40,091 nt of DNA. Source: Acidimicrobiia bacterium (GTDB lineage: Bacteria > Actinomycetota > Acidimicrobiia > Spongiisociales > Spongiisociaceae). The DNA lies in assembly GCA_009838635.1 (NCBI GenBank), contig VXRE01000153.1, positions 42,153 through 82,243 on the forward strand. Direction: 5' to 3'. Of the stretch, positions 16,835 through 25,153 are shown piece after piece. The first letter of the stretch is position 1, and each line of letters starts with the position of its first letter. The translations under genes and the position numbers were made by a program. A model generated the notes under the pieces. That model saw nothing but the letters and a program-made list of their open reading frames with translations, was not told the origin of the DNA and searched no databases.

Positions 16835-18076
16835 CTAGGCCGCTGGTGGCCGGTCGGGCGTTTCCTCCTCCTCCCGGCCGGCCACCAGGCACAGGCCGAG
16901 GGCGACGGCGGGCGCCGCCAGGAAGCCGATGGACAGAGGGAGCACCGTACCGTCGTACGCCCGATCGATGAGCGAGCCGATCAGCGCTCCACCCCCGGTA
17001 GAGACAGCCCCGATGATCGAACCCGCTGTCCCGGCCTGGTCAGCCATCGGGTCCAGGGCGAGGCTGTTCAGGTTGGTGATGACCAGGCCATGCATGGCTG
17101 CGATCACCGAAAGGCACACCAGGAAGAACGCTAGGGCAGGCGTGCCACCCGCCCCCCAGGTCCCGATCGCCAACACGGCGGCGGTCCCCAGGTAGATCAC
17201 GAGGGTCCCCACCACCACTCGCCGGGTTGTCAGGGTCTCGACCAGCTTGGCGTTGGCGATCATCGCAACCGCCATCATCGCCGTTATGCCGCCGTAGATC
17301 CACGGGAACAGATGACCCCGGCCGTATGCGTCGGAGAAGACGAGTTCGGAGGTCGCTATGTAGGAGAAGAAGGCGCCGAAGCTGAGCGTCATGGCCAAGG
17401 TGTAAGAGACGGCCTTGCGGTTACGCAGGACCCGGAATACGGAGGGACCCAGGCGGAAGGCCGACGACCCGGCCGATGTCGTTGCCGGCCGCGTCTCTCG
17501 CAGGCGGGTGGTCCACAGCGCGACCACGGCCGCGAGCCCCAGGGCCAGCCCGTAGACACCTCGCCAGGAAGCAATACCCACGACGGTGGCGCCCGCTACC
17601 GGAGCGAGGATGGGAACGATGGTGAAGACTGCGAACACCGACGACATGATCCTCGCCATACGGTCACCGTCGTAGAGGTCGCGCACTATCGCCAGCGCCA
17701 CGATGCGGGGGCCGGCGGCCCCCACGCCCCATAGTGCCTGGGTTGCCAGGAGCAGGGATACCGAGCCGACGGCTACGGCGAGCACCGATCCGGCGGCGCC
17801 GGCCGCGTAGACCGAGAAACCCAGCCGGAGTGCCGGTTTCCTGCCGAATCTGTCGGACAGGGGCCCGTAGACCAGCGTTCCGACGGACAGGCCGAGGATG
17901 TAGGCGGTGATCGCCCGGGCGAGGCGGTTCGAGTCTTCGGCCAGTCCGAGGACCTGGCGCATCTCTTCGAACGCGGGCAGGATGAGGCCCACCCCGAGCG
18001 CTGAGAGGGCCATGGCGAAGGACAGGAGCAGAATCAGCTCCGCCTCGCGCATCCGTGCGGGTCGGGTGGCGGTCAC
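16835..18076 (-). CDS. MFS transporter, Bcr/CflA drug-resistance type
   Basis: This 413-residue major facilitator protein has about twelve helices. It has the motif-A loop GPLSDRFGRKPAL between helices 2 and 3, the TAYILGLSVGTLVYGPLSDR pattern typical of Bcr/CflA exporters, and ALWGVGAAGPRIVALAIVRDLY. It ends in a charged tail EEEETPDRPP. The GTG at 18076 is supported by GGAGG six bases upstream. It is divergent from the third CCG-domain gene and shares the intergenic region carrying operator site E. It probably exports a pathway intermediate or toxic analogue by proton antiport; the substrate is unknown. Confidence 0.88.
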   Translation of the reverse strand: MTATRPARMREAELILLLSFAMALSALGVGLILPAFEEMRQVLGLAEDSNRLARAITAYILGLSVGTLVYGPLSDRFGRKPALRLGFSVYAAGAAGSVLAVAVGSVSLLLATQALWGVGAAGPRIVALAIVRDLYDGDRMARIMSSVFAVFTIVPILAPVAGATVVGIASWRGVYGLALGLAAVVALWTTRLRETRPATTSAGSSAFRLGPSVFRVLRNRKAVSYTLAMTLSFGAFFSYIATSELVFSDAYGRGHLFPWIYGGITAMMAVAMIANAKLVETLTTRRVVVGTLVIYLGTAAVLAIGTWGAGGTPALAFFLVCLSVIAAMHGLVITNLNSLALDPMADQAGTAGSIIGAVSTGGGALIGSLIDRAYDGTVLPLSIGFLAAPAVALGLCLVAGREEEETPDRPPAA

Positions 18077-18144
18077 AAGCCCTCCAGGCGGGTCCGTGGC
18101 CTGGGGCGAGAAACCTCGGCCAGGCCTAATTGATCGTTTCCCAG

Positions 18145-18167
18145 GCGAGATCGGATACCGATATCGG
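18145..18167. promoter_or_regulatory. Operator site E of the island-wide dyad
   Basis: The core GAGATCGGATACCGATATCGG fits the dyad, with CCGATATCGG as a perfect palindrome in the right half. It lies between the MFS gene and CCG copy 3. The AT-rich GATAATATAA that follows directly looks like a -10 region for the plus-strand gene, so the site would overlap the promoter spacer. Confidence 0.77.
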
Positions 18168-18174
18168 ATAATAT
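18167..18174 (+). promoter_or_regulatory. Probable -10 element for CCG copy 3
   Basis: GATAATAT is the most AT-rich short stretch in this intergenic region. It sits about 30 bases before the GTG at 18205 and is followed by a GGAG ribosome binding site. GATAAT and TAATAT both fit an actinobacterial -10. No clear -35 is seen. Confidence 0.45.
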
Positions 18175-18204
18175 AAAGAGCAGCGTGGCGGACGGAGACA
18201 CCTC

Positions 18205-19302
18205 GTGATCGACAAGACGAAGTTCGACGTAAAGGGCTACTACACGGCCATGGCCGAGAGCAAGTCGCTCCTAATCGCCCGCGACGACCTCAAGTGGACC
18301 GAAAGATGGGTCGAGCCCGACCGTCCCTACGACGCCCTGCTCGCCTACGGGTGCGCGGTCCAGCACACCCCGCATCTCATGCAGGAGGCCGCCAACGTCC
18401 TCGACTTGCTGGGCGTCGACTACTTCGCGGTTACCGGCCGCCAGTTCTGTTGCGGCCGTCCGTTCGAGAAGATGGGCAAGGACGGTGCGGCCGCCGACCG
18501 CATATCCGACAAGTCCTACCGGCGCTTCATGTCGTACCGTCCGAAGGTGGCGGTCCAGTGGTGCGGCGCGTGCATGCGCCAGTACCTCGACACCATCAGC
18601 TCGCAGCAGGATCCTCCGTTCGCGGTGGTGCATATCACCAAGTTCCTGGCCGATCTGCTCCAAGCGCGGGGCGACGATGTCCCGTGGGTGCGAGACGTGA
18701 GAACGCGGGTGCTCTTGGAGGCCCACCACGACCATGCGCAGGCCGACATCGACACCGCCGCGATCCTGCGGATCTTCGAGATGGTCCCGGGTGTCGAATT
18801 CGCCGGTTTCGTCGAGCCTCCGTCCGCCGGAACACCGTGCGACCTCGAAGGCCCCAAGGCCGTGGGCGTCCTCAACAAAGCCGACACCGAGACCTTCCAG
18901 GGCGCCATCAAGGAGCTGGAGGACCAGTTGGAGGCCGCCCGGGCCGACACCCTCGTCACCCCCTACCACAAGTGCCAGATGGAATGGTCGAAGCTCTCCA
19001 CCAAGAAGATGGCCATCCGCGAGTGGATATCGCTGGTTGCCGAGGCGATGGGGGTGGGGGTGCAGGACCGTTACACGATGTACTGGCACCTGGGCGACCC
19101 CGAGAAGATCGCCGAGGAGGCCCGGCCGCAGTGGGAAACCTGGGGTTGGACCGCGGAGCAAGCCATCGAGGCCGCTCGCCGGCATTTCGTTCCCGAGTAC
19201 GCAATAGACGTGCACCATTGCGACTGCGGAGGCAGCGGCTGCGGCAGCGAGGGCGCTGAGCTGCTCTGGCCGGGCCTGATCGACGTGGCCGCCCTGGTCT
19301 GA
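18205..19302 (+). CDS. CCG-domain (HdrB-like) cysteine-rich protein, copy 3
   Basis: This 365-residue protein is closest in sequence to copy 1 at 9989. It has C50, C82-C83, then C120 and C123 in CCG spacing, the YGCAVQHTPHLM opening, TGRQFCCGRP, a partial second set (GTPCDL, YHKCQMEW) and the C-terminal CDCGGSGCG cluster. The GTG at 18205 has GGAG seven bases upstream. It is alone on its strand, divergent from the MFS exporter and convergent with the ThDP enzyme. It is likely an Fe-S electron carrier or thiol-redox enzyme of the pathway. Three copies in one regulon suggest different partners or substrates. Confidence 0.86.
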   Translation: MIDKTKFDVKGYYTAMAESKSLLIARDDLKWTERWVEPDRPYDALLAYGCAVQHTPHLMQEAANVLDLLGVDYFAVTGRQFCCGRPFEKMGKDGAAADRISDKSYRRFMSYRPKVAVQWCGACMRQYLDTISSQQDPPFAVVHITKFLADLLQARGDDVPWVRDVRTRVLLEAHHDHAQADIDTAAILRIFEMVPGVEFAGFVEPPSAGTPCDLEGPKAVGVLNKADTETFQGAIKELEDQLEAARADTLVTPYHKCQMEWSKLSTKKMAIREWISLVAEAMGVGVQDRYTMYWHLGDPEKIAEEARPQWETWGWTAEQAIEAARRHFVPEYAIDVHHCDCGGSGCGSEGAELLWPGLIDVAALV

Positions 19303-19329
19303 CAGGATCGCCACAACGAAGCCCTGTGC

Positions 19330-21039
19330 CTAGTCGGCGCCTTCTGTCGACGTACCACCATCGGGACGGTCCAGAACCACGTCGACAACGTAGGGTGTCG
19401 AGGCTTCCATTCCCCGTTTCATAGCCGGTCCCAGGTCTCGCGGCGTGTCCACCCTCTCCGCCGGAATCCCCAACGAAGCGGCCAGCGCCACGAAGTCGAC
19501 GTCCGGGCCTTGGATGTCGAGGCCGGGCAGATCCGACCCGGCTTCGCTCCAGGGTCCGCCCATGCGGTTCACTATCAGTTCGAGAACCCGGTATCCACCA
19601 TTGTTCAGGATTACGACGAGCACCGGCAAGTTCCGGTTCGCCAGGTTCCATAGCGCGTGCGGGTAGTAGAGGAACGACCCGTCTCCCACCGCCACCACGA
19701 CCTTCCGATCGGTCCGTGCCACCTGTAAGCCTGCCGCGGCCCCGACCGAGTACCCGAGGGATATCCCGTTGGCGCCGAAGTAGGAGAGCGGGTCGGGAAA
19801 CTCGAGGGTGTTCACGAACGAGGGCCGGTTCGAAATCGTCTCGTCCACGAGGATCCCGCCGGGCGGCATGTTGTCACGGATGGCCGCGGCGACCCCGACG
19901 GCGGTCGGCCTGCCGGTGGCAGCCTCTTCCTGGGTCTTTCGGTCCCAATCCGAGCGCCGCCTCGTTGCCTCATCGTGCAGCCCTCGGGCCCTACGGGCAG
20001 CGGCTGCCCGATCGAGCGGAGTTTCCTCGAGAGCAGTGCGCAGGCGCCGCAGGTTCGCTCCCACGTCGCCGAGCAGGGCTGCCGAGGCGGGGTGGTTCTT
20101 ACCGATCTCGCTCGGGCTGTCGTCCAGTACCACCGTCTTCACATGAAACGGGATCAAGGGGCCACCCTCGTCGTAACGGGAGACCGGCGCCGCCGAGGTA
20201 ACCCCGCACAGGAGTGCCACATCGGCTCGGGCGAAGTTGGCTCGCATGCCGGCCGCCAGGTTGGGCATGGGCCCTAGATACAGGGGGTGCCGGGAGGGGA
20301 AGTTCCAGAGTGTTGCATAACCCTCTGTGTACACACGGGCGCCGAGAGCCTCGGCAATGGCGACCAGTTCATCCCAGCCGTGGGCGAGGCCCACTCCGTC
20401 GCCGGCCACGATCATCGGCTGCTCGGCGGATGCCAGCACCCGGACGGCTACCTGGATTGCCTGGTCGCTCGCAATCGAACGTGTCGGCTCGGTGACCCGC
20501 GCCGGCCCGAAGCCGTCATGCTTCTCGAGCAGAACGTCCGGCGGTATCGATACGAAGACCGGCGCGAACGGGGGGGTGGCAAGTTCCTTGAAGGCCTTGT
20601 GCATGACCATGGGAAGCTCTTCGAGGAAGCGAACGTCGTACGACCATTTGGTGAACTGCCCGACCATGGAGAGAAGGTCCGAGCTGAGTATCGGGTCCTG
20701 GACCCGTAAGCCCGTGTGGTGCTGGCCTGCGGTCACCAGGAGCGGGACCCGGGCCCGGTGGGCGTTGTAGAGGTTGCCGAGGCCGTGGGCGACGCCAGGC
20801 GTAACATGGAGGTTCACGACCCCGACCTTGCCCGATGCCCGTGCGTAGCCGGTGGCTTGGGCCACCGCAACGTCCTCGTGGAGGGACAGGACATACTCGA
20901 TGGACGGGTAGTCGTTGCACCCGTCGACGAGGGGGAGCTCGGTGGTGCCCGGATTACCGAAGATGTAATGAACATCGTGGCTGACCAGGTATTCGAAGAA
21001 GATGTCCCGTCCGAGGGGCGTGAGCCCGGAACCCGTCAC
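19330..21039 (-). CDS. Thiamine-diphosphate enzyme, benzoylformate decarboxylase-like
   Basis: This 569-residue protein has the three-domain layout of ThDP 2-oxoacid enzymes. The N-terminal PYR domain has FGNPGTTELPLVDG, as in benzoylformate decarboxylase, and the activating glutamate E55 in LHEDVAVAQATGYARASG. A central domain follows, then the C-terminal PP domain with the metal motif GDGSFLYYPHALWNLANR ending in ILNNGGYR. It may decarboxylate a 2-oxoacid to an aldehyde; acetolactate-type carboligation is less likely from the GNPGTTE opening. The GTG at 21039 has AAGGAGA upstream. It is divergent from an acyl-CoA dehydrogenase across operator site F. The substrate is unknown. Confidence 0.87.
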   Translation of the reverse strand: MTGSGLTPLGRDIFFEYLVSHDVHYIFGNPGTTELPLVDGCNDYPSIEYVLSLHEDVAVAQATGYARASGKVGVVNLHVTPGVAHGLGNLYNAHRARVPLLVTAGQHHTGLRVQDPILSSDLLSMVGQFTKWSYDVRFLEELPMVMHKAFKELATPPFAPVFVSIPPDVLLEKHDGFGPARVTEPTRSIASDQAIQVAVRVLASAEQPMIVAGDGVGLAHGWDELVAIAEALGARVYTEGYATLWNFPSRHPLYLGPMPNLAAGMRANFARADVALLCGVTSAAPVSRYDEGGPLIPFHVKTVVLDDSPSEIGKNHPASAALLGDVGANLRRLRTALEETPLDRAAAARRARGLHDEATRRRSDWDRKTQEEAATGRPTAVGVAAAIRDNMPPGGILVDETISNRPSFVNTLEFPDPLSYFGANGISLGYSVGAAAGLQVARTDRKVVVAVGDGSFLYYPHALWNLANRNLPVLVVILNNGGYRVLELIVNRMGGPWSEAGSDLPGLDIQGPDVDFVALAASLGIPAERVDTPRDLGPAMKRGMEASTPYVVDVVLDRPDGGTSTEGAD

Positions 21040-21066
21040 CGGAGAAAGTCTCCTTGAACTCGCGAA

Positions 21067-21089
21067 CCGATATCGGGATACGTTACCGA
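21067..21089. promoter_or_regulatory. Operator site F of the island-wide dyad
   Basis: The core GATATCGGGATACGTTACC fits the dyad with one change in the right arm (CGTTA for CGATA), and its left half is the perfect palindrome CCGATATCGG. It is centred in the 112-base gap between the ThDP enzyme and acyl-CoA dehydrogenase genes. Confidence 0.76.
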
Positions 21090-21151
21090 TGCGGCTAACG
21101 TTGTGTCAATCGATGCCAGCGGTATGACTGCCGCCGAACCGTGGGGTGGAC

Positions 21152-22336
21152 ATGGAATTACCGGCTCGACAGAGCCCTCTCGCCCTGACCGAAGAGCAAC
21201 GCCAACTCCGCTCCCTGGCAGCTGACCTGGCGCGTGATGTGTACGCGCCCCGCGCCCAGGAATGGGACGCGGCCGGCATCCACCTCCCCCGCGAAGAGCG
21301 GAAGCGCCTCGGCGAACTCGGACTCCTCGGGATCACCCTTCCCGAGGAGTACGGCGGGATGGGCCGGCCTTTGATCGACGCCCTCATCGTCATCGAAGAG
21401 TTGGCCAAGGCAACCCAGGTGGCCGCCTGGCCGGTCTTCGAAGCCACCACCGGTCCCGCCCGCGTGATAGATATGTTCGGAACTGCCGAGCAGAAGCGCC
21501 GCTGGCTTCCGGCGGTTTGCAGCGGCGAGAGCACCGTAGCGGTCTCGATCTCCGAGCCGGATGCCGGCTCGGCCGCCACCGACATGTCCACCCGGGCGCG
21601 GGTGGACGGCGACGAGATCGTGATCGACGGCATGAAGCGATGGTGCTCGGGGGCCGGATTCTCGGAGCAGTATCTGGTCTACGTGCGCCTCGGGGAGGAA
21701 CTTGGCTCGCGGGGGATCGGCGCTGTGGTCGTCGACGGGGACACCCCCGGTCTTGAGTTCGGACCGCAGGAACGCCTGATGGGCTTCCGCGGCATCGGTT
21801 CGGCCGACATGTTCTTCAACGAGGTGCGGATTCCCCGTGAGAACCTGCTGGTGGGCAAAGGCGGCTTCTCGCAGCTGTTCACCGCGTTCTCCATCGAGCG
21901 GCTCGGCAACGCCACGATGGCCCTCGCTATCGGCCAGACAGCCCTGGACCGCTCCGCCCGCTACGTACAGGAACGTCGCCAGTTCGGACGCCCGATAGCA
22001 GAGTTCCAGCTGGTTCAGGCAACCATCGCCGACATGGTCATGCAGGTGGAGGCGGCGCGCCTGCTCATTCATAGGGCTGCTATCTCGGCCGGGCGGGGAT
22101 CACCACCGGCCCTGGAGGCGTCGGTGGCCAAGTGCTTCGCCAACGAGATGGCCAAGCGGGTCTCGGATCTAGGCATCCAGCTGCACGGCGGCTACGGCTA
22201 CTCCGTGGAGTTCGACATGGAGCGGCTCCACCGCGACGCTCACGGCTGGGCGCTGGCAGGGGGTACGACCAACATCCAGCGGGTGCGGATCGCCTCGGAA
22301 TACCTGGGACGACGCTTCGGCCAACGCAGGAATTGA
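21152..22336 (+). CDS. Acyl-CoA dehydrogenase family protein
   Basis: This 394-residue flavoprotein has the standard acyl-CoA dehydrogenase layout. The N-terminal helical domain shows LPEEYGGMG, the middle beta-domain shows VAVSISEPDAGSAATD, and the C-terminal helices show YVQERRQFGRPIAEFQ and LHGGYGYSVEF. The usual catalytic glutamate in the EGT motif is glycine here (LAGGTTNIQ). A glutamate in FSIERLGNATMALAIG sits where isovaleryl-CoA dehydrogenase carries its base, so the enzyme is probably active with that arrangement. The ATG at 21152 is used; an in-frame GTG at 21146 is equally possible. Divergent from the ThDP gene, it could act on the acyl-CoA formed after decarboxylation; no CoA ligase is seen. 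Confidence 0.92.
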   Translation: MELPARQSPLALTEEQRQLRSLAADLARDVYAPRAQEWDAAGIHLPREERKRLGELGLLGITLPEEYGGMGRPLIDALIVIEELAKATQVAAWPVFEATTGPARVIDMFGTAEQKRRWLPAVCSGESTVAVSISEPDAGSAATDMSTRARVDGDEIVIDGMKRWCSGAGFSEQYLVYVRLGEELGSRGIGAVVVDGDTPGLEFGPQERLMGFRGIGSADMFFNEVRIPRENLLVGKGGFSQLFTAFSIERLGNATMALAIGQTALDRSARYVQERRQFGRPIAEFQLVQATIADMVMQVEAARLLIHRAAISAGRGSPPALEASVAKCFANEMAKRVSDLGIQLHGGYGYSVEFDMERLHRDAHGWALAGGTTNIQRVRIASEYLGRRFGQRRN

Positions 22337-22358
22337 CTCCTATAGAAGAGTAGCTCCG

Positions 22359-22386
22359 GTGGTCAGTGGTCAGTGGTCAGTGGTGA
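22359..22386. repeat. Tandem 7-bp repeat, four units
   Basis: GTGGTCA is repeated three times in a row, followed by GTGGTGA. The repeat lies in the 116-base gap between the end of the acyl-CoA dehydrogenase gene and the convergent aminotransferase gene. It has no coding role that I can see and could be a slippage-prone spacer. The rest of the gap shows no clear terminator. Confidence 0.8.
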
Positions 22387-22452
22387 AACCTGGAAACCCC
22401 AAGGTGGCGACCGGAACTGGCCGCTGGGGATTGGACACCGGCCACTGGAACA

Positions 22453-23655
22453 TCAGGGCCTACCCGTCGGGGGGTGGAGGAGAGCGCCCCCGGCGGCTTC
22501 GACGCGGTCCATGGCCTCATCTAGGCGGGCATCGGGAACGGTTAGGGAGAACCTCACGTAGCCCTCGCCGTACCGCCCGTAGCCGATCCCCGGGATGGCA
22601 ACCACCGCGGTCTCTTCCAGCAGTCGGGTGAAGAACCTCATACTGCTGGTCCCGTCGGGTAGGGGTGCCCACACGTAGAAGGTCCCTTGGGGCGGCTCCA
22701 CGGCCAGGCCTATCCGGCGGAGGGCCGTTACGACCCGGTCGCGGCGGCGCCGGTATGTGTCCATCTGGGTGCTCAGTATGTGGTCGGGGGTCTCGAGGGC
22801 GGCGATCGATGCCTTCTGGACTGCGCCGAAGAGTCCCGCGTCGGTGTTGAGTTTCATGCTCCGCACCGCGCCGACGACGTCGGGGTTCCCCACCACCATC
22901 CCGCTACGCCAGCCGGTCATGTTGTATGACTTGGACAGGCTGTTGAACTCGACTGCGACGTCCTTCGCGCCGTCGACCGTGAGGACGCTGGCGGCCGGCT
23001 CGCCACCGAACGTGATGTCGGCGTAGGGGTTGTCGCTCACCAGGATCGTGTTGGTCCGCTGAGCGAAGTCGACCGCCATTTCGTAGAACTCGACCGGCGC
23101 CACCACCGCGGTCGGATTGTTCGGATAGGACATCCAGATGGCCCTTGCCCGGGCCGCGACGTCTCGGGGGATCGAGTCGAAGTCGATCAGGAACCCGTTC
23201 TCGGCAAGTAGCGGAACCTTCCGTACCTCGGCGCCCGCCAGGATGGCGGCGGCTTCATAGGCGGGAAAGGCCGGATCGGGAACCAATACCAGGTCACCCG
23301 GGTCGAGGGCGCCCAAGCAGAAGTGGAGGTTGCCCTCCTTGCTGCCCATCAACGGCAGCACCTCGGTTTCGGGATCGACATGAACATCGAACCGGCGCTT
23401 GTACCAGGCGGAGATGGCGGCGCGGAACTCCGGCAAGCCGCGCGCCAGGCCGAGGGGATACTGGTGGTTCACCGGATCCTGCGCCGCGTCACGGAGTGCA
23501 GCCACCACGTGGGACGGGGTCGGGGTGTCGGGGTCGCCCTTCCCCATGTCTATCACGTCCCGTCCGGCGCGGCGGGCCTCCGCCACAAGGCGGTGTATCT
23601 CGACGTAGACATACGGGGGTAGGGCGTCGAGGCGCTGAGATCTGGCCAGGTCCAT
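22453..23655 (-). CDS. Class I/II PLP aminotransferase, LL-diaminopimelate aminotransferase-like
   Basis: This 400-residue fold-type I aminotransferase opens with SQRLDALPPYVYVEIHRLV, typical of the DapL/aspartate aminotransferase group. It has the glycine-rich GKGDPDTPTP, the cofactor-contact segment SYPNNPTAVV, the aspartate and tyrosine in DNPYADITFGG, and the Schiff-base lysine in SLSKSYNMTGWRSG. The C-terminal RFSLTVPD holds the carboxylate-binding arginine. The ATG at 23655 gives the normal family N-terminus; the track start at 23715 would lie inside operator site G. It would interconvert an amino acid and a 2-oxoacid, feeding or draining the ThDP step. The natural substrate is uncertain. 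Confidence 0.88.
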   Translation of the reverse strand: MDLARSQRLDALPPYVYVEIHRLVAEARRAGRDVIDMGKGDPDTPTPSHVVAALRDAAQDPVNHQYPLGLARGLPEFRAAISAWYKRRFDVHVDPETEVLPLMGSKEGNLHFCLGALDPGDLVLVPDPAFPAYEAAAILAGAEVRKVPLLAENGFLIDFDSIPRDVAARARAIWMSYPNNPTAVVAPVEFYEMAVDFAQRTNTILVSDNPYADITFGGEPAASVLTVDGAKDVAVEFNSLSKSYNMTGWRSGMVVGNPDVVGAVRSMKLNTDAGLFGAVQKASIAALETPDHILSTQMDTYRRRRDRVVTALRRIGLAVEPPQGTFYVWAPLPDGTSSMRFFTRLLEETAVVAIPGIGYGRYGEGYVRFSLTVPDARLDEAMDRVEAAGGALLHPPTGRP

Positions 23656-23702
23656 CGGTATGTCCCGGGGAGGCGGTCCTCGAGCGAGGCTAGCATCGAG
23701 AC

Positions 23703-23725
23703 CCGATATCGACATGTGAGATCAG
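23703..23725. promoter_or_regulatory. Operator site G of the island-wide dyad
   Basis: The left arm CCGATATCG is intact and the right arm is weaker (TGAGATCAG). It lies between the aminotransferase and the third MmgE/PrpD gene and ends 12 bases before the ATG at 23738. It is the most degenerate of the eight copies. Confidence 0.62.
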
Positions 23726-23737
23726 GTGGTAGGGGCG

Positions 23738-25153
23738 ATGGGGACCGGCGCGCCGGGCCGAGGCCAACCGGAGAGAAGCGGCCGCGACTTCACACCGGTG
23801 CCCTACCCCACCCAGACCGAGCGGCTCGCCGCCCATGTGGTCGGGCTCCGCTACGAGGCCATTCCCCGGCCGGCCGTGGACAAGATGAAGGAGCACATCG
23901 TTCATCACCTCGGGCTCGCCCTGCGGGGTCTGAGCACTCAGGAGGGCCGGCAGGCGGTCAGGATCGCCGAGTCGTTCGGCCACGAGGGGTCTGCCACGAT
24001 CATCGGTAGGCGAGACCGGACGGCTCCGATGGAGGCCGCCTTCGCCAACACGACCCTGATGCGCTCCGACTTCCTCGACGACGTGCTGTTCCCCGCCGGT
24101 GTTCACGCCGCCCTCGTGACCCTCCCCCCGGCGCTCGCGGTCGCAGAGGAACGGCGCCGATCCGGCAAGGAGTTGCTCACCGCCCTCATCGCGGCCTACG
24201 ACGTGATCGGCAAGCTGGGAAGTCCCGCCGGGATGGCCTCGGCCAGGGCGCCGAGAAGGCCGACCATCCCCTTCGGGCCGTTCGGGGGCGCCGCGGCCGT
24301 GGCCCGCCTGCTCGGACTGTCAGAACACCGGACCGCGCACGCGCTCGGCTACGCGGCGCATTCCGGCATGGGTCTGAGCGAGGGCGATTTCGTGACCCAC
24401 TACTACGGCCTAGTGGCCCGCAACGGGCTGATGGCGGCTGTGGCCGCCGACCATGGCGGCCAAGCGGCTTTGGCTGTGATGGAGGGGCGGTTCGGGTTCT
24501 GGAACACGTTCTTCACGGGAGTACCGGCCTCCCTGGACGATTCGCTCGACACCCTCGGCACGGACTTCGAGATCATGAACGCCACCACCAAGCGTTACCC
24601 CGGTACGGGGCTGAACATCGTGCCGATCGAATTGGCCACCAGGCTGGTCCACGACCACGCCTTGGCTGCCGCGAACACCCGCTCCGTGACGCTGTTCCTA
24701 CCCGTGGAGCGGAAGCACTTCGTCACCGGTCACATGCATCCACCCTTCCAGAGCGAGGCGGCGGCCCGCAGCTCGTCGGTGCTGGCCATCGCCACCGTCC
24801 TCGCGACCGGACGGTTGGACCCCGACCTGGTCATGGATTACACCCGCCCTGGTCTGTTAGAGCTGTGCGACCGGATCAGCGTGGTGCTCGAGGAGGGCCA
24901 TCCCATCCGCTACGCGCGGGTCGAAATCGACACCAGTGACGGACGGCGTCTGGTAGCAGAGGGACACGACCATGCCTTCGATCCGGCCGATTGGCTCGAC
25001 TGGCTGTCGGTGGGCGGAACCGATGTCCTTGGATGGGATGCGCTCACCGGCCTGGTGACGGCGATGGAGCGCCTCGAGGACATCGACAACGTGGCCGATC
25101 TCACCGCCTTGCTCAGGCCACGCTACCGAGACCCGGTTCCCACCACGGACTGA
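23738..25153 (+). CDS. MmgE/PrpD family protein, copy 3
   Basis: This 471-residue protein has the MmgE/PrpD pattern. It contains LAAHVVGLRYEAIPRPAVDKMKEHIVHHLGLAL, FGPFGGAAAVARLLGLSEHRTAHALGYAAH, and a modified active-site region FLDDVLFPAGVHAAL, where GVH replaces the THPG of its relatives at 2029 and 4828. The later GLNIVPIELATRL matches FNVVPVELMDNL in the fusion protein. The ATG at 23738 is used with AGGTGG upstream; a GTG at 23726 abutting site G is the alternative. The 3' end overlaps the convergent racemase gene by 31 bases. The changed motif suggests a different substrate or reaction from the other copies. Confidence 0.88.
   Translation: MGTGAPGRGQPERSGRDFTPVPYPTQTERLAAHVVGLRYEAIPRPAVDKMKEHIVHHLGLALRGLSTQEGRQAVRIAESFGHEGSATIIGRRDRTAPMEAAFANTTLMRSDFLDDVLFPAGVHAALVTLPPALAVAEERRRSGKELLTALIAAYDVIGKLGSPAGMASARAPRRPTIPFGPFGGAAAVARLLGLSEHRTAHALGYAAHSGMGLSEGDFVTHYYGLVARNGLMAAVAADHGGQAALAVMEGRFGFWNTFFTGVPASLDDSLDTLGTDFEIMNATTKRYPGTGLNIVPIELATRLVHDHALAAANTRSVTLFLPVERKHFVTGHMHPPFQSEAAARSSSVLAIATVLATGRLDPDLVMDYTRPGLLELCDRISVVLEEGHPIRYARVEIDTSDGRRLVAEGHDHAFDPADWLDWLSVGGTDVLGWDALTGLVTAMERLEDIDNVADLTALLRPRYRDPVPTTD

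Noticed and set aside
9989-19302. Methanogen-type heterodisulfide reductase system
   Set aside because: Only HdrB-like CCG proteins are present. There is no HdrA, HdrC, hydrogenase or coenzyme M gene, so a methanogenic role is not supported.
22359-22386. CRISPR array or phage attachment site
   Set aside because: The units are 7 bases without spacers and no cas, integrase or tRNA gene is nearby.
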